Source: Glacieibacterium frigidum (GTDB taxonomy: Bacteria; Pseudomonadota; Alphaproteobacteria; Sphingomonadales; Sphingomonadaceae). Taken from it: a stretch of DNA of 64,000 bases. The stretch covers positions 1,116,001 to 1,180,000 of the forward strand of contig NZ_VJWA01000002.1 of assembly GCF_007097155.1 (NCBI RefSeq), written 5' to 3'. The notes under the pieces were generated by a model. That model saw nothing but the letters and a program-made list of their open reading frames with translations, was not told where the DNA came from and ran no database searches. Positions 25,626-34,882 of this stretch are shown in pieces. Position 1 is the first letter of the stretch. Each line of letters begins with the position of its first letter. The translations under genes were made by a program, and so were the position numbers.

Positions 25626-28600
25626 ATGGCGACCAACGTAGCGGCGGCGACCGATCGGACGCCAGCGCAACCCACTGACGCGACGGCCGAACGCCTGGGC
25701 GATGCGCTGTTCGGATCGGCGCTGCCGGGGGAGGCCGACGGCATCGACGCGGCGACTCGCGCCGACATCATCGCCTTCGTCGCCGACGCCGCGCGGGTGC
25801 GCGTGCCCGGTCGCGCCGCGCTGTCGCTCGACACCGCGCCGGCGGGTTCGCAGGCCGGCCGCCGCCGCCTGGCGCTGGCGATCGTCAACGACGACATGCC
25901 CTTCCTAGTCGACTCGGTCTCCTCGGCGATCACTGCGGCGGGGCTCGGCATCGACCGGCTGCTCCACCCGATCGTCGACGTACGCCGCGATGCCGACGGC
26001 ACGCTGGTCGAGGTCGTCGGGCTGGCGCACGGCGCGGCCGGTGCGGCGACACGCGAGTCGCTGATCTACATCGAGCTCGAGCGTGCATCGGCGAAGGCGC
26101 GGGTCGAGCTGCTCGAGGCGGTCGAGGGCGTGCTCGCCGATGTGCGCGCCGCGGTCGCCGACTGGCCGGCGATGCTGAGCGCGCTACGCGGCGCGGCGCG
26201 CGGGCTGGCCGAGAACCCGCCCCCGGTCGTGCCGCACATGGCGGCGGAGGCGATCGCCTTCGTCGACTGGCTCGCGGCGGACAATTTCACGCTGCTCGGT
26301 GCGCGTCATTACGAGATCGACGGCGATCTCGACGATCCGATGTTCGTCCCCGTCGGCGACGCCGGGCTGGGGCTGCTGCGCGATCCCGACTACCCGCTGT
26401 GGGACGGCGATTCGGCCGCCGTGCCGCAGGCGCTGCGCCGCGAGCTCGCCAGTCCGGAGCCGCTGCTGATCACCAAGTCGGGGGCGCTGTCGACGGTTCA
26501 CCGCCGCGTCGCCGCCGATCTGATCGCGGTCAAGGGCTTCGACCATGCGGGGCGCGTGGTCAGCGAGACGCGCTTCCTCGGCCTGTTCACCAGCGCCGCG
26601 CTGGCGACGTCGCCGCGCCAGGTGCCGCTGCTGCGCCGCAAGGTCGGCGAGGTCATCGACGCGCTCGGCTTCGCCAAGGGCGGGCATACCGGCAAGGCGC
26701 TGGTCCACGTCCTCGAGGCCTTCCCGCGCGAGGAATTGTTCGAGGCGAGCCCTGAACGCCTGAAGACGATGGCATTGGGGTTGCTGTCGCTGCTCGACCG
26801 GCCGCGCCCCAAGCTGTTCGCGCGTGCCGATCCGTTCGGGCGCTTCGTCTCGGTGCTCGTCTATGTGCCGCGCGATGCCTACACCAGCGGCGTGCGCGAG
26901 GCGGTCGGCAAGATGCTGACCGCGGCGCTCGGCGGCAGCCTGACGCGCTATGAGGTCGAGCTGCGCGCCGAGGGGCTGGCGCGCGTGCATTACGTGGTCG
27001 ACACCACCGGCGACGCGCACGGCTTCGACGAGGCCGATCTCGACCGGCGCCTGAACGCGCTGGTGCGCGGCTGGGACGAGGCGCTGGAGACTGCGCTGCT
27101 CGACGCCAGCGGCGGCACGCGCGCGGCGCGGCTGACGCTGACCTACGGCAAGGCCTTCTCCGCCAGCTACCGCGCGCAATATTCTGCGACCGAGGCGGCG
27201 GGCGACGTCATCCGCCTGTCGGAGCTGGGCGGCGAGGATGCACGCGCGGTCGACCTGTACCGCCGTGCCGACGATGCACCGAACCAGCTGCGCCTGAAGA
27301 TCTATCGCCTCGGCCAGATCATCGCGCTCAGCGACGCGGTCCCGGTGCTCGAGAATTTCGGCTTCCGCGTCATCGAGGAGTTTCCGTTCGATCTCGGCGG
27401 CGGGCGGCTGGGGTGGATCCACGACTTCCTGCTCGAGGTGACGGGCACCATCGCCTTCGACGACGCCGTGCAGCTGCGCGTCGAGGCGGCGCTGACCGCG
27501 GTGCTGACCGGCGCACAGGAGAACGACGCGTTCAACGCGCTGGTCATCGGCGCCGGGCTCGACGCCGAGCGCGTCAACTGGCTGCGCGCCTATTTCCGCT
27601 ACCTGCGCCAGACCGGCGTCGCCTACGGCGTGCAGACCGTCGTCGATGCGCTGCGCCGCTACCCCGCGCTGACCGACACGCTGGTCGCGCTGTTCGAGGC
27701 GCGCTTCAACGGCAAGAGCGACGAGGCGGCGCTGGGCGCGGCGTTCGAGGCTGGGTTGGCGGACGTGTCGGCGATCGACGACGACCGGATCCTGCGCCTG
27801 TATCGCAGCGTCATCGTCGCGACGCTGCGCACCAACGCCTTCGTGCCCGGCGGGCCCGAGGCGCTGGCGTTCAAGCTCGACAGCCATGCCGTGCCCGACC
27901 TGCCGCCGCCGGTGCCGTACCGCGAGATCTGGGTCTTCTCCCCCCGCGTCGAGGGCATCCACCTGCGCGCCGGACCGATCGCGCGCGGCGGGCTTCGCTG
28001 GTCCGACCGCCGCGACGATTTCCGCACCGAGGTGCTGGGGCTGGTCAAGGCGCAGATCGTCAAGAACACCGTCATCGTGCCGACGGGATCGAAGGGCGGC
28101 TTCTATCCGAAGCAGCTGCCCGCACCGTCGAACCGCGACGCCTGGCTGGCGGAAGGGACCGAGGCGTACCGCATCTTCATCCGCGCGCTGCTGTCGCTGA
28201 CCGACAATCTCGATGCCGACGGCGGCGTCATTCCGCCCGACGGCGTCGTCTGCCACGACGCGCCCGACCCCTATCTGGTGGTCGCCGCCGACAAGGGCAC
28301 CGCGACCTTCTCCGACACCGCCAATGCGATCTCTGAGCGCCACGGCTTCTGGCTCGGCGACGCGTTCGCGAGCGGCGGCGCGCAGGGGTACGACCACAAG
28401 GCGATGGCGATCACCGCCAAGGGTGCGTGGATTTCGGTAGCACGCCACTTCCGCGAGCTCGGCGTCGACGTGCAGAGCGACCCGATCCGCACCGTCGGCT
28501 GCGGCGACATGTCGGGTGACGTGTTCGGCAACGGCATGCTGCTCAGCCGCTCGATCCGGCTGCTCGCAGCGTATGATCACCGCCACATCTTCCTCGATCC

Positions 28601-30365
28601 GAATCCCGACGCGGAGGCGAGCTTCGTCGAGCGCGAGCGGCTGTTCGGCCTGCCCCGCTCGTCGTGGGACGACTACGACAAGACGCTGATCTCGAAAGGC
28701 GGCGGCGTCTTCGCGCGCAGCCTGAAGGCGATTCCCCTGTCGCCCGAGGTGCAGGCGGCACTCGGCATCACGGCCGCGAGCCTGTCGCCGTCGGAACTGA
28801 TCACCGCGATCCTGAAAAGCCCCGTCGACCTGCTGTGGTTCGGCGGCATCGGCACGTACGTGAAAGCGGCGAGCGAAAGCAGCGCGCAGGTCGGCGACCG
28901 CGCCAACGACGCGCACCGCATCAACGGCAGCGAGGTCGGTGCAAAGGTCATCGGCGAGGGCGCGAACCTGGGTCTGACACAGGCCGGGCGCCTGGAATTC
29001 GCAGCCAAGGGCGGGCGGCTCAACACCGACTTCATCGACAACTCGGCCGGCGTCGACTGCTCGGACAACGAGGTCAACATCAAGATCGCGCTTGGCGCGG
29101 AGGTCGCCGCGGGGCGCCTGACGATGGAGGATCGCAACGTCCTGCTCGCCGCGATGACCGACGATGTCGCGGCGCTCGTGCTGCGCGACAATCATCTGCA
29201 GACCCAGGCGCTGAGCATCGCCGAGCGTGGCGGTGCCGCGAGCCTGCCGGGCCATATCCGGCTGATCCAGACGCTCGAGGCGTCGGCTGCGCAGCTGAAC
29301 CGCGCGGTCGAAGGGCTGGCGTCGGACGATGTGCTCGTCCAGCGCGGCCGCGCCGGGGGCAGCCTCGAACGGCCCGAACTCGCGGTCGTCATGGCCTACG
29401 CCAAGATGGCGGTCTACGACGCGCTGGTCACGAGCAAGCTCGTCGACGACCCGCTGCTCGTCGCCGACCTGCACCTCGCCTTCCCCAAGGCGATGCAGGA
29501 GCGGTTCGCGCCCGCGATCGACGGCCACCGGCTGCGCCGCGAGCTGATCGCGACCAAGCTGGCCAATGCCGTCGTCAATCGCGGCGGGCTGACCTTGCCG
29601 TTCGAGCTCGCCGAGGAAATGGGCGTCGGGCTCGATGCGGTCGCCAGCGCCTTCGTCGCGGCGCGCGCGCTGTTCGATTTCCGCGCGCTCTGGGGTTCGA
29701 TCGAGGCGGCGGCGGTGCCGGGGCCGGTGCAGCTCGACCTGCACGTCGATGCGGTCGCGGTGCTGCGCACGCAGATGGCCGACCTGCTGCGCTCGGGCGG
29801 CGGGCTGATGCCGTCGGACATCGTCGCGCGGCTGCGCCCCGGCATCGACAAGCTGGGCGACGGGGTGTTCGACCTGCTGCGCCCCGAACCGCGCGCGCTG
29901 ATCGAGGCGGCGCGGACGCGGCTGACGACGCTGGGTGCACCGGCGGAGGTTGCAGACCGGCTGCTCCGCATCAACGCGCTCGACGGCGCGGTCGGCGTCG
30001 GGCTGCTCGCGGCCGACCTGGGGCTCGACCCCGCAGCCACCGCGGCGGCCTACACGCGGCTGGGCGAAGCGCTGGGCCTCGACTGGGCCAAGGGTGCGGC
30101 AGCGGCACTGACACCGGCGGACCCTTGGGAGCGGCTGCTCCAGGCGGGGCTGGTGCGCGATTTCGAGCATCTGCGCCTCGACCTGATGCGCCGCGTCGTG
30201 CCGCAAGGCGGCGATCCGCTGGCGGGCGTCGAGGACTGGCTCGCGGCCGACGCAGACCGGACGCTGCGCATCGCCGGGCCCGTGGCGCGCGCGCGCAGCG
30301 GCGGCGCGGTGACCACGGCGATGCTCGCGCACCTCGCGGGCCAGGCACGCGGCGTGCTCGCCTGA
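25626..30365 (+). CDS. NAD-specific glutamate dehydrogenase, large (about 180 kDa) type
   Basis: A 1,579-residue enzyme converting glutamate to 2-oxoglutarate and ammonia with NAD. The length matches the roughly 1,600-residue proteobacterial class (GDH2/GdhB). N-terminal regulatory ACT-like domains begin at AIVNDDMPFLVDSVSSAITA. The catalytic core lies around residues 780-1150, with ARGGLRWSDRRDDFRTEVLG, the lysine-bearing PTGSKGGFYPK and GCGDMSGDVFGNGMLLSRSI. GEGANLGLTQAGRLEFAAKG is the nucleotide-binding region. I take the ATG at 25626, with GGAG seven bases upstream. Its stop overlaps the exonuclease III start by one base. Confidence 0.96.
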   Translation: MATNVAAATDRTPAQPTDATAERLGDALFGSALPGEADGIDAATRADIIAFVADAARVRVPGRAALSLDTAPAGSQAGRRRLALAIVNDDMPFLVDSVSSAITAAGLGIDRLLHPIVDVRRDADGTLVEVVGLAHGAAGAATRESLIYIELERASAKARVELLEAVEGVLADVRAAVADWPAMLSALRGAARGLAENPPPVVPHMAAEAIAFVDWLAADNFTLLGARHYEIDGDLDDPMFVPVGDAGLGLLRDPDYPLWDGDSAAVPQALRRELASPEPLLITKSGALSTVHRRVAADLIAVKGFDHAGRVVSETRFLGLFTSAALATSPRQVPLLRRKVGEVIDALGFAKGGHTGKALVHVLEAFPREELFEASPERLKTMALGLLSLLDRPRPKLFARADPFGRFVSVLVYVPRDAYTSGVREAVGKMLTAALGGSLTRYEVELRAEGLARVHYVVDTTGDAHGFDEADLDRRLNALVRGWDEALETALLDASGGTRAARLTLTYGKAFSASYRAQYSATEAAGDVIRLSELGGEDARAVDLYRRADDAPNQLRLKIYRLGQIIALSDAVPVLENFGFRVIEEFPFDLGGGRLGWIHDFLLEVTGTIAFDDAVQLRVEAALTAVLTGAQENDAFNALVIGAGLDAERVNWLRAYFRYLRQTGVAYGVQTVVDALRRYPALTDTLVALFEARFNGKSDEAALGAAFEAGLADVSAIDDDRILRLYRSVIVATLRTNAFVPGGPEALAFKLDSHAVPDLPPPVPYREIWVFSPRVEGIHLRAGPIARGGLRWSDRRDDFRTEVLGLVKAQIVKNTVIVPTGSKGGFYPKQLPAPSNRDAWLAEGTEAYRIFIRALLSLTDNLDADGGVIPPDGVVCHDAPDPYLVVAADKGTATFSDTANAISERHGFWLGDAFASGGAQGYDHKAMAITAKGAWISVARHFRELGVDVQSDPIRTVGCGDMSGDVFGNGMLLSRSIRLLAAYDHRHIFLDPNPDAEASFVERERLFGLPRSSWDDYDKTLISKGGGVFARSLKAIPLSPEVQAALGITAASLSPSELITAILKSPVDLLWFGGIGTYVKAASESSAQVGDRANDAHRINGSEVGAKVIGEGANLGLTQAGRLEFAAKGGRLNTDFIDNSAGVDCSDNEVNIKIALGAEVAAGRLTMEDRNVLLAAMTDDVAALVLRDNHLQTQALSIAERGGAASLPGHIRLIQTLEASAAQLNRAVEGLASDDVLVQRGRAGGSLERPELAVVMAYAKMAVYDALVTSKLVDDPLLVADLHLAFPKAMQERFAPAIDGHRLRRELIATKLANAVVNRGGLTLPFELAEEMGVGLDAVASAFVAARALFDFRALWGSIEAAAVPGPVQLDLHVDAVAVLRTQMADLLRSGGGLMPSDIVARLRPGIDKLGDGVFDLLRPEPRALIEAARTRLTTLGAPAEVADRLLRINALDGAVGVGLLAADLGLDPAATAAAYTRLGEALGLDWAKGAAAALTPADPWERLLQAGLVRDFEHLRLDLMRRVVPQGGDPLAGVEDWLAADADRTLRIAGPVARARSGGAVTTAMLAHLAGQARGVLA

Positions 30366-31135
30366 TGCGTATCGCGACGTTCAACATCAACGGCATCAAC
30401 GCGCGCCTGCCGCGCCTGCTCGACTGGCTGGGCGAGGCCAAGCCCGACGTCGCGTGCCTGCAGGAGCTGAAATGCCCCGACGAGCGCTTTCCGCACGCCG
30501 AGATCGAGGCGGCGGGCTATCATGCCCTCGTCCACGGCCAGAAGAGCTGGAACGGCGTCGCGATCCTGTCGAAGCACGAGGCCGTCGAGACGCGGCGCGG
30601 CCTGCCCGGCGGCGATGACGACGAGCAGTCGCGCTACCTCGAGGCGGCGGTCGACGGCGTGCTGATCGGCGCGCTGTACCTGCCCAACGGCAACCCGATC
30701 CCCGGCCCCAAGTTCGACTACAAGCTCGACTGGATGGCGCGCCTCCACGCGCACGCGGCCAGCCTGCTGGCGACCGAGATGCCGGTCGTGCTGGCCGGCG
30801 ATTATAACGTCTGCCCGACTGCGGAGGACGTGTTCAGCGAGCGCGCGATGGCCGACAACGCGCTGTACCAGCCCGAAAGCCGCGCCGCGTTTCGCGCGCT
30901 CCTCGCGCAGGGCTGGACCGACGCGATCCGCGCCATCCAGCCGACAGGGCGGGCGTACACTTTCTGGGATTATACGATGGGCGCCTGGCCGCGCGACCTG
31001 GGCCTGCGCATCGATCACCTGCTGCTGTCGCCCGTCCTCGCCGACCGCCTGGTCGATGCGGGCGTCGACCGCCAGAACCGCGCCGCCGAAAAGGCAAGCG
31101 ACCATGCGCCGACGTGGATCGAGATTCGGGGCTAG
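30365..31135 (+). CDS. xthA: Exodeoxyribonuclease III (AP endonuclease)
   Basis: A 256-residue Mg-dependent nuclease of base-excision repair that cuts at abasic sites and degrades 3' ends. The family motifs are in order: MRIATFNINGINARLPRLLD, CLQELK with the metal glutamate, WNGVAILSK, AGDYNVCPT, LRIDHLLLS and the final catalytic SDHAP. The start overlaps the glutamate dehydrogenase stop by one base (TGATG). The stop shares a CTAG with the convergent acyltransferase-like gene. Confidence 0.96.
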   Translation: MRIATFNINGINARLPRLLDWLGEAKPDVACLQELKCPDERFPHAEIEAAGYHALVHGQKSWNGVAILSKHEAVETRRGLPGGDDDEQSRYLEAAVDGVLIGALYLPNGNPIPGPKFDYKLDWMARLHAHAASLLATEMPVVLAGDYNVCPTAEDVFSERAMADNALYQPESRAAFRALLAQGWTDAIRAIQPTGRAYTFWDYTMGAWPRDLGLRIDHLLLSPVLADRLVDAGVDRQNRAAEKASDHAPTWIEIRG

Positions 31136-32268
31136 AGCGCCTTCTCGTACACCCGGTAGGTCCGCGTGATTTCGGCCCCGATGATCTCGGCGATCGACCG
31201 CATCGGGCCGTTGTCCTCGAGGATCCAGCCGATCTCGGCGCGTGTCGCGCCATAGTTGCGGACCGTCGCCTCGCGGATCAGCTCGATCAGCAGGAAGGCC
31301 ATCAGCGACGCGTTGCGCGTCCCCTGGAACGCCTTGCGCACCCCCATCAGCGGCACGCGGATGCGCTTCACCTTGGGTTTGCGCAGCCGCCACAGCAGCT
31401 TGGCCCAGCCGGACGGGAACAGGTCACCGTGCAGGTCGCGGAGCTTCTCGTTGAGGTCGGGCAGCGCGATCATGAAGGCGACGGGCACGCCGTCGTATTC
31501 GGCGATGCGGATCAGGTCGGGATAGACGATGGGCTTCAGCTTCTTGCCGACGAACGCAACCTCGGCATCGGTCAGCGGGACATAGCCCCAGTTGGTCGCC
31601 CAAGCGTCGTTGAGGATGTCGAGGATCAGCGCTGCCTCGTTGGCGAAGTCGGCCTTGACCACCTCGCGGATGCGGATGCGCGAGGCCTTTGCCGCCGCCC
31701 CGACGATGCGCTGCACGGCGGCCGGGAAGGGGACGGTGTCAACCTCCCAGGTGTGCAGCTCCTTGATCCCGGCATAGCCGGCGCGCTCGATCAGCGGGGC
31801 AAGCCACGCGCGGTGGTGCGCCATCATCACCGTCGGCGGACCGTCGAAGCCGGAGACCAGCACCCCGGGCTCGTCCCAGATCGACAGGCTGAACGGCCCC
31901 TGCGCGCGCACCATGCCGCGGTCACGCAGCCAGTTTTCCGCGGTCGACAGCAGCAGGTCGGCGACGGCCTGGACGTCGATGCATTCGAACATGCCCCAGT
32001 GGCCGGTGCCCGCACCCATGTGCGTCAGCACCAGTTGGTCGACCTGCGCCGAGATGCGGCCGACGACGACGCCGTCGCGCTCCGCCAGCCAGAAGGCCGC
32101 CTCGGCGTGGAGGAACCAGGGGTTGGATTTCGCGCCCGAGATCAGCGCCGTCGCATCCTGCTTTAGCGGCGCGACCCAGTGCGGATCGTCGGCGTAGAGG
32201 CTGAACTGCAGCGCGACGAACGCGCGGCGATCGGCGGCGGTCGTTACAGGGCGGATCGAAAGGGCCAT
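31132..32268 (-). CDS. GNAT/N-acyltransferase-like protein
   Basis: A 378-residue soluble protein with an N-terminal acyltransferase-like domain: MALSIRPVTTAADRRAFVAL, then FWLAERDGVVVGRISAQVDQ and GHWGMFECID. A second domain contains IRIREVVKADFANEAALILD and, near the end, GATRAEIGWILEDNGPMRSI, a GNAT-like C-terminal block. Proteins like this are usually labelled N-acetyltransferase without a known substrate. The start at 32268 is eight bases after the flippase stop, so it is likely the last gene of the lptF-lptG-flippase set. Its stop overlaps the xthA stop. Confidence 0.8.
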   Translation of the reverse strand: MALSIRPVTTAADRRAFVALQFSLYADDPHWVAPLKQDATALISGAKSNPWFLHAEAAFWLAERDGVVVGRISAQVDQLVLTHMGAGTGHWGMFECIDVQAVADLLLSTAENWLRDRGMVRAQGPFSLSIWDEPGVLVSGFDGPPTVMMAHHRAWLAPLIERAGYAGIKELHTWEVDTVPFPAAVQRIVGAAAKASRIRIREVVKADFANEAALILDILNDAWATNWGYVPLTDAEVAFVGKKLKPIVYPDLIRIAEYDGVPVAFMIALPDLNEKLRDLHGDLFPSGWAKLLWRLRKPKVKRIRVPLMGVRKAFQGTRNASLMAFLLIELIREATVRNYGATRAEIGWILEDNGPMRSIAEIIGAEITRTYRVYEKAL

Positions 32269-32276
32269 GGGCCGCG

Positions 32277-33797
32277 CTACCGGATATCGGGCGCGACACG
32301 CAAGCGCCGCCCGGCCCCGCCCAGCGCCGTGCGGTCGGCGGTCGACAGGCCGAAGCGCAGCGCGAGCCACGCCACCGCCAGCGCGGCGGGCACGACGAGC
32401 CATTCGCCGTGCGGCAGCGCGCCGAGCGCGACGACGCTCAGGCTGCCGGCGCCTGCCACGGCGAGGGTGCGCGCGAACGGCGCCGCGAAGGGCGCGAGGC
32501 CGTCGAGCAGCGCGAGCTCGGCAACCGCCAGCCAGGCGTTGACGATCACCGCCGCACCCACCGCCGCCGCCATCCCCGCCGCGCCGAAGCGCGGGACGAG
32601 CAGCAGCGCGAGGCCCGTCCACACCGCGACGCCGACCACGGCGTTGATCGTCGGGCGCGCGCGATTGCCGACGGTCTCGATGATCGCGCTGGCGGGCCCC
32701 GCCACGGCCTCGGCAGCGCGCGCCGCGACGAGCACCACGACGAGCGGATAGGCAGCGGTCGCCCCGGGGGCGAAGCCGCGCAGCAGGACATCGCCGAGGC
32801 CCACCAGCAAGGCCGACAGAGGCAGCGCGAGTGCGGTCGCAAGGCGCGTCGCGAACCCATAGAGCGGCGCGATCGCGGCGCGGTCGTGCGCGGCCTGCGT
32901 CGAGGCGAGCGGCGCCATGACATAGGCGAAAATTGTCCGGACAAGTTGCGGGATGCTGCTGAGCTTGCGCGCGATGCCGTACAGCCCCGCGGCGGTCGCG
33001 CCGCCTACGCCGGGCAGCCAGCGGTTGAGCAGGATCGGCGGCAGGTCGGTCAGCGCACGGCGCAGCGCGTTGGCGGGGATCAACGCGACACCGTAGCCCA
33101 GCATCGCCCTTGCCTGCGCCCCCGTCAGCGGTGCCGCAATCACGGTCCGCCAGTCGTAGAAGCGCGCGACGAGCCGCAGCGACAGGCCCGCGACCACCAG
33201 GATCGACCCGAGGTGCGCGACCGCCAGCGCCAGCGCCGCACCGCCCCAGCCGCCGCGCCATGCCAGCCACAGGATGCCCGCGAGGCCGAGGCGCACGAGC
33301 TGCTCCCAGAAGACCCGCAGGCGGATTTCCGGCCCGAAGGCGTGGCGCGCACGGGCGGCAGCGGTCGACACCTCGACCAGGCTGGTCAGCGGCAGCACCC
33401 AGGCGAAGATCGTCACCGCGAGCGTCAGCGTCGCGCGGTCGGCGGCGGCGGCGTTGACCTGGCTCCCCAGCCACGGTGCGAGGACGGTGACCGCAGTCGC
33501 GACCGCGATGCTGGGCAGCACGCCGAGGATCAGCGCCCATTTGACCGCGGCGTGCGCCTGCCCCTCGTCCTTCGCCTGCGGCACGACGCGCTGCAAGACG
33601 CTGGGCATCGCGAGGTCGATGCTGCCCGAACACAGGGTCACCGCGGCGGCGAGGACGGTGTAGACGCCGTAGGCTGGCACGCCGAACAGCCAGGTCAGCG
33701 CCGGCGTGGTCAGCACCTCGATCACCGCGCCGAGGCGGGCGAGCGAACTGGTGCCGGCCGCGCGCGCCACGTCGGCGGTCGAGACGGCTCGGCTCAT
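32277..33797 (-). CDS. Polysaccharide/lipid flippase of the MATE/Wzx superfamily
   Basis: A 506-residue integral membrane protein with 12-14 predicted helices spread over its length. It resembles O-antigen and capsule flippases; characteristic stretches are TWLFGVPAYGVYTVLAAAVT, AMPSVLQRVVPQAKDEGQAH and GGATAAGLYGIARKLSSIPQ, the last being the conserved helix-7 region of Wzx-like proteins. Its start overlaps the lptG stop by four bases. That coupling suggests a role in moving an envelope lipid or glycolipid across the inner membrane in step with the LPS transport system. Confidence 0.87.
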   Translation of the reverse strand: MSRAVSTADVARAAGTSSLARLGAVIEVLTTPALTWLFGVPAYGVYTVLAAAVTLCSGSIDLAMPSVLQRVVPQAKDEGQAHAAVKWALILGVLPSIAVATAVTVLAPWLGSQVNAAAADRATLTLAVTIFAWVLPLTSLVEVSTAAARARHAFGPEIRLRVFWEQLVRLGLAGILWLAWRGGWGGAALALAVAHLGSILVVAGLSLRLVARFYDWRTVIAAPLTGAQARAMLGYGVALIPANALRRALTDLPPILLNRWLPGVGGATAAGLYGIARKLSSIPQLVRTIFAYVMAPLASTQAAHDRAAIAPLYGFATRLATALALPLSALLVGLGDVLLRGFAPGATAAYPLVVVLVAARAAEAVAGPASAIIETVGNRARPTINAVVGVAVWTGLALLLVPRFGAAGMAAAVGAAVIVNAWLAVAELALLDGLAPFAAPFARTLAVAGAGSLSVVALGALPHGEWLVVPAALAVAWLALRFGLSTADRTALGGAGRRLRVAPDIR

Positions 33798-34882
33798 TCC
33801 TCGGTTCGGAACAGCACCGTCTCGCCGATCAGGAAGAACAGCAGGAACGGCGCCCAGGCCGCGAGCACCGGCGGTACCGTGCCGAAACTGCCCATCGCCG
33901 CCATGAAATTATCGGCGACGAAGAAGGCGAAGCCGAGCAGCATGCCGATCACCGCGCGCACGAACAATTTGCCCGACCGCGCCAGCCCGAACGCGGCGAC
34001 CGCGCCGAGCAGCGGCATCAGCACCGTCGACAAGGGCCCCGAGATCTTGTGGTTCGCCGCCGCGACGAGGGCCGCGACGGGTTTACCGGCGGCGCGCTGC
34101 TGCGCGATGTCGCCGAGCAAGTCCCAGAACGGCACGTGATCGGGATCGATGCTCGTCGTCGTGAACTGGCGCGGCTCGACCTCGCTGCTGAAGTCGAGGG
34201 TCGCGGACCTGGTCTCGACGCCGCGCGCGACGTCGAAGCTGCGTGCCTGGCTCAGTTCCCAGCCACCCGGGATCGGTCGCGCGCTCGCGGCGCTGACGAT
34301 GCGCGTCAGCTTGTTGCCGACCCGGTCGTAGATCACCACGCCGTTCAGCCGCGTTGCGTCGCCGCGCCCGATCACCGTGTCGGCGTGGAACAGGTCGTCG
34401 CCGCCGCGCACCCATTGCTCGGCGACCATGCCGCGCGCCGTCTTGACCGGGGCGTAGTTGTTCGCCTGCCAGACATCGAGCGTCGCGGTGGCGCGCGTCG
34501 TGATGCGCTCGTTGATCGCGAAGTTGACCACCGCGAGTCCGAATGCCGCGACGATCAGCGGCGCGAGGATCTGGTGGGCGGAGATGCCGCTCGCCTTGAA
34601 GATCGTCACCTCGCTGTTCTGGTTCAGCGTCGACAGGGTGATCAGCGTGCCGAGCAGGACCGAGAATGGCAGGAGCAGCTCGATCTGCTGCGGCACGCGC
34701 AGCGCGACGTATTGCCAGATGTCGGCCTCGGTGTTGCCTGCCACCGCGAGGATGCGACCCGACTCGCCGAGCACGTCGAGCGTCTCGAGCACGACGATCA
34801 GCCCGCCCAGAAAGGCCAGGCTGCGCACGATGAACAGGCGCGCTGTGTAGAGCGCGATGGTGCGCGACGGGAACATGCTCAT
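33794..34882 (-). CDS. lptG: LPS export ABC transporter permease LptG
   Basis: A 362-residue inner-membrane subunit of the LptB2FG transporter, which extracts lipopolysaccharide (or sphingomonad glycosphingolipid equivalents) and passes it to LptC. Three N-terminal helices (ALYTARLFIVRSLAFLGGLI, ...), a periplasmic beta-jellyroll and three C-terminal helices (GPLSTVLMPLLGAVAAFGLA, ..., WAPFLLFFLIGETVLF) match the YjgP/YjgQ family. NSEVTIFKASGIS is the conserved coupling-helix region facing LptB. ATG at 34882 overlaps the lptF stop by four bases. Confidence 0.94.
   Translation of the reverse strand: MSMFPSRTIALYTARLFIVRSLAFLGGLIVVLETLDVLGESGRILAVAGNTEADIWQYVALRVPQQIELLLPFSVLLGTLITLSTLNQNSEVTIFKASGISAHQILAPLIVAAFGLAVVNFAINERITTRATATLDVWQANNYAPVKTARGMVAEQWVRGGDDLFHADTVIGRGDATRLNGVVIYDRVGNKLTRIVSAASARPIPGGWELSQARSFDVARGVETRSATLDFSSEVEPRQFTTTSIDPDHVPFWDLLGDIAQQRAAGKPVAALVAAANHKISGPLSTVLMPLLGAVAAFGLARSGKLFVRAVIGMLLGFAFFVADNFMAAMGSFGTVPPVLAAWAPFLLFFLIGETVLFRTEE

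Noticed and set aside
26184-30332. 1,382-codon open frame on the minus strand opposite the glutamate dehydrogenase gene
   Set aside because: The opposite frame encodes an unmistakable full-length glutamate dehydrogenase. The antisense frame is rich in Arg, Gln, Ala and Asp with no domains, the usual by-product of GC-rich codon use.
32269-33633. Long upstream extension of the acyltransferase-like frame (833 codons in total)
   Set aside because: The extension lies within the flippase gene in another frame and is Arg/Ala-rich; MALSIRP at 32268 is the natural start.
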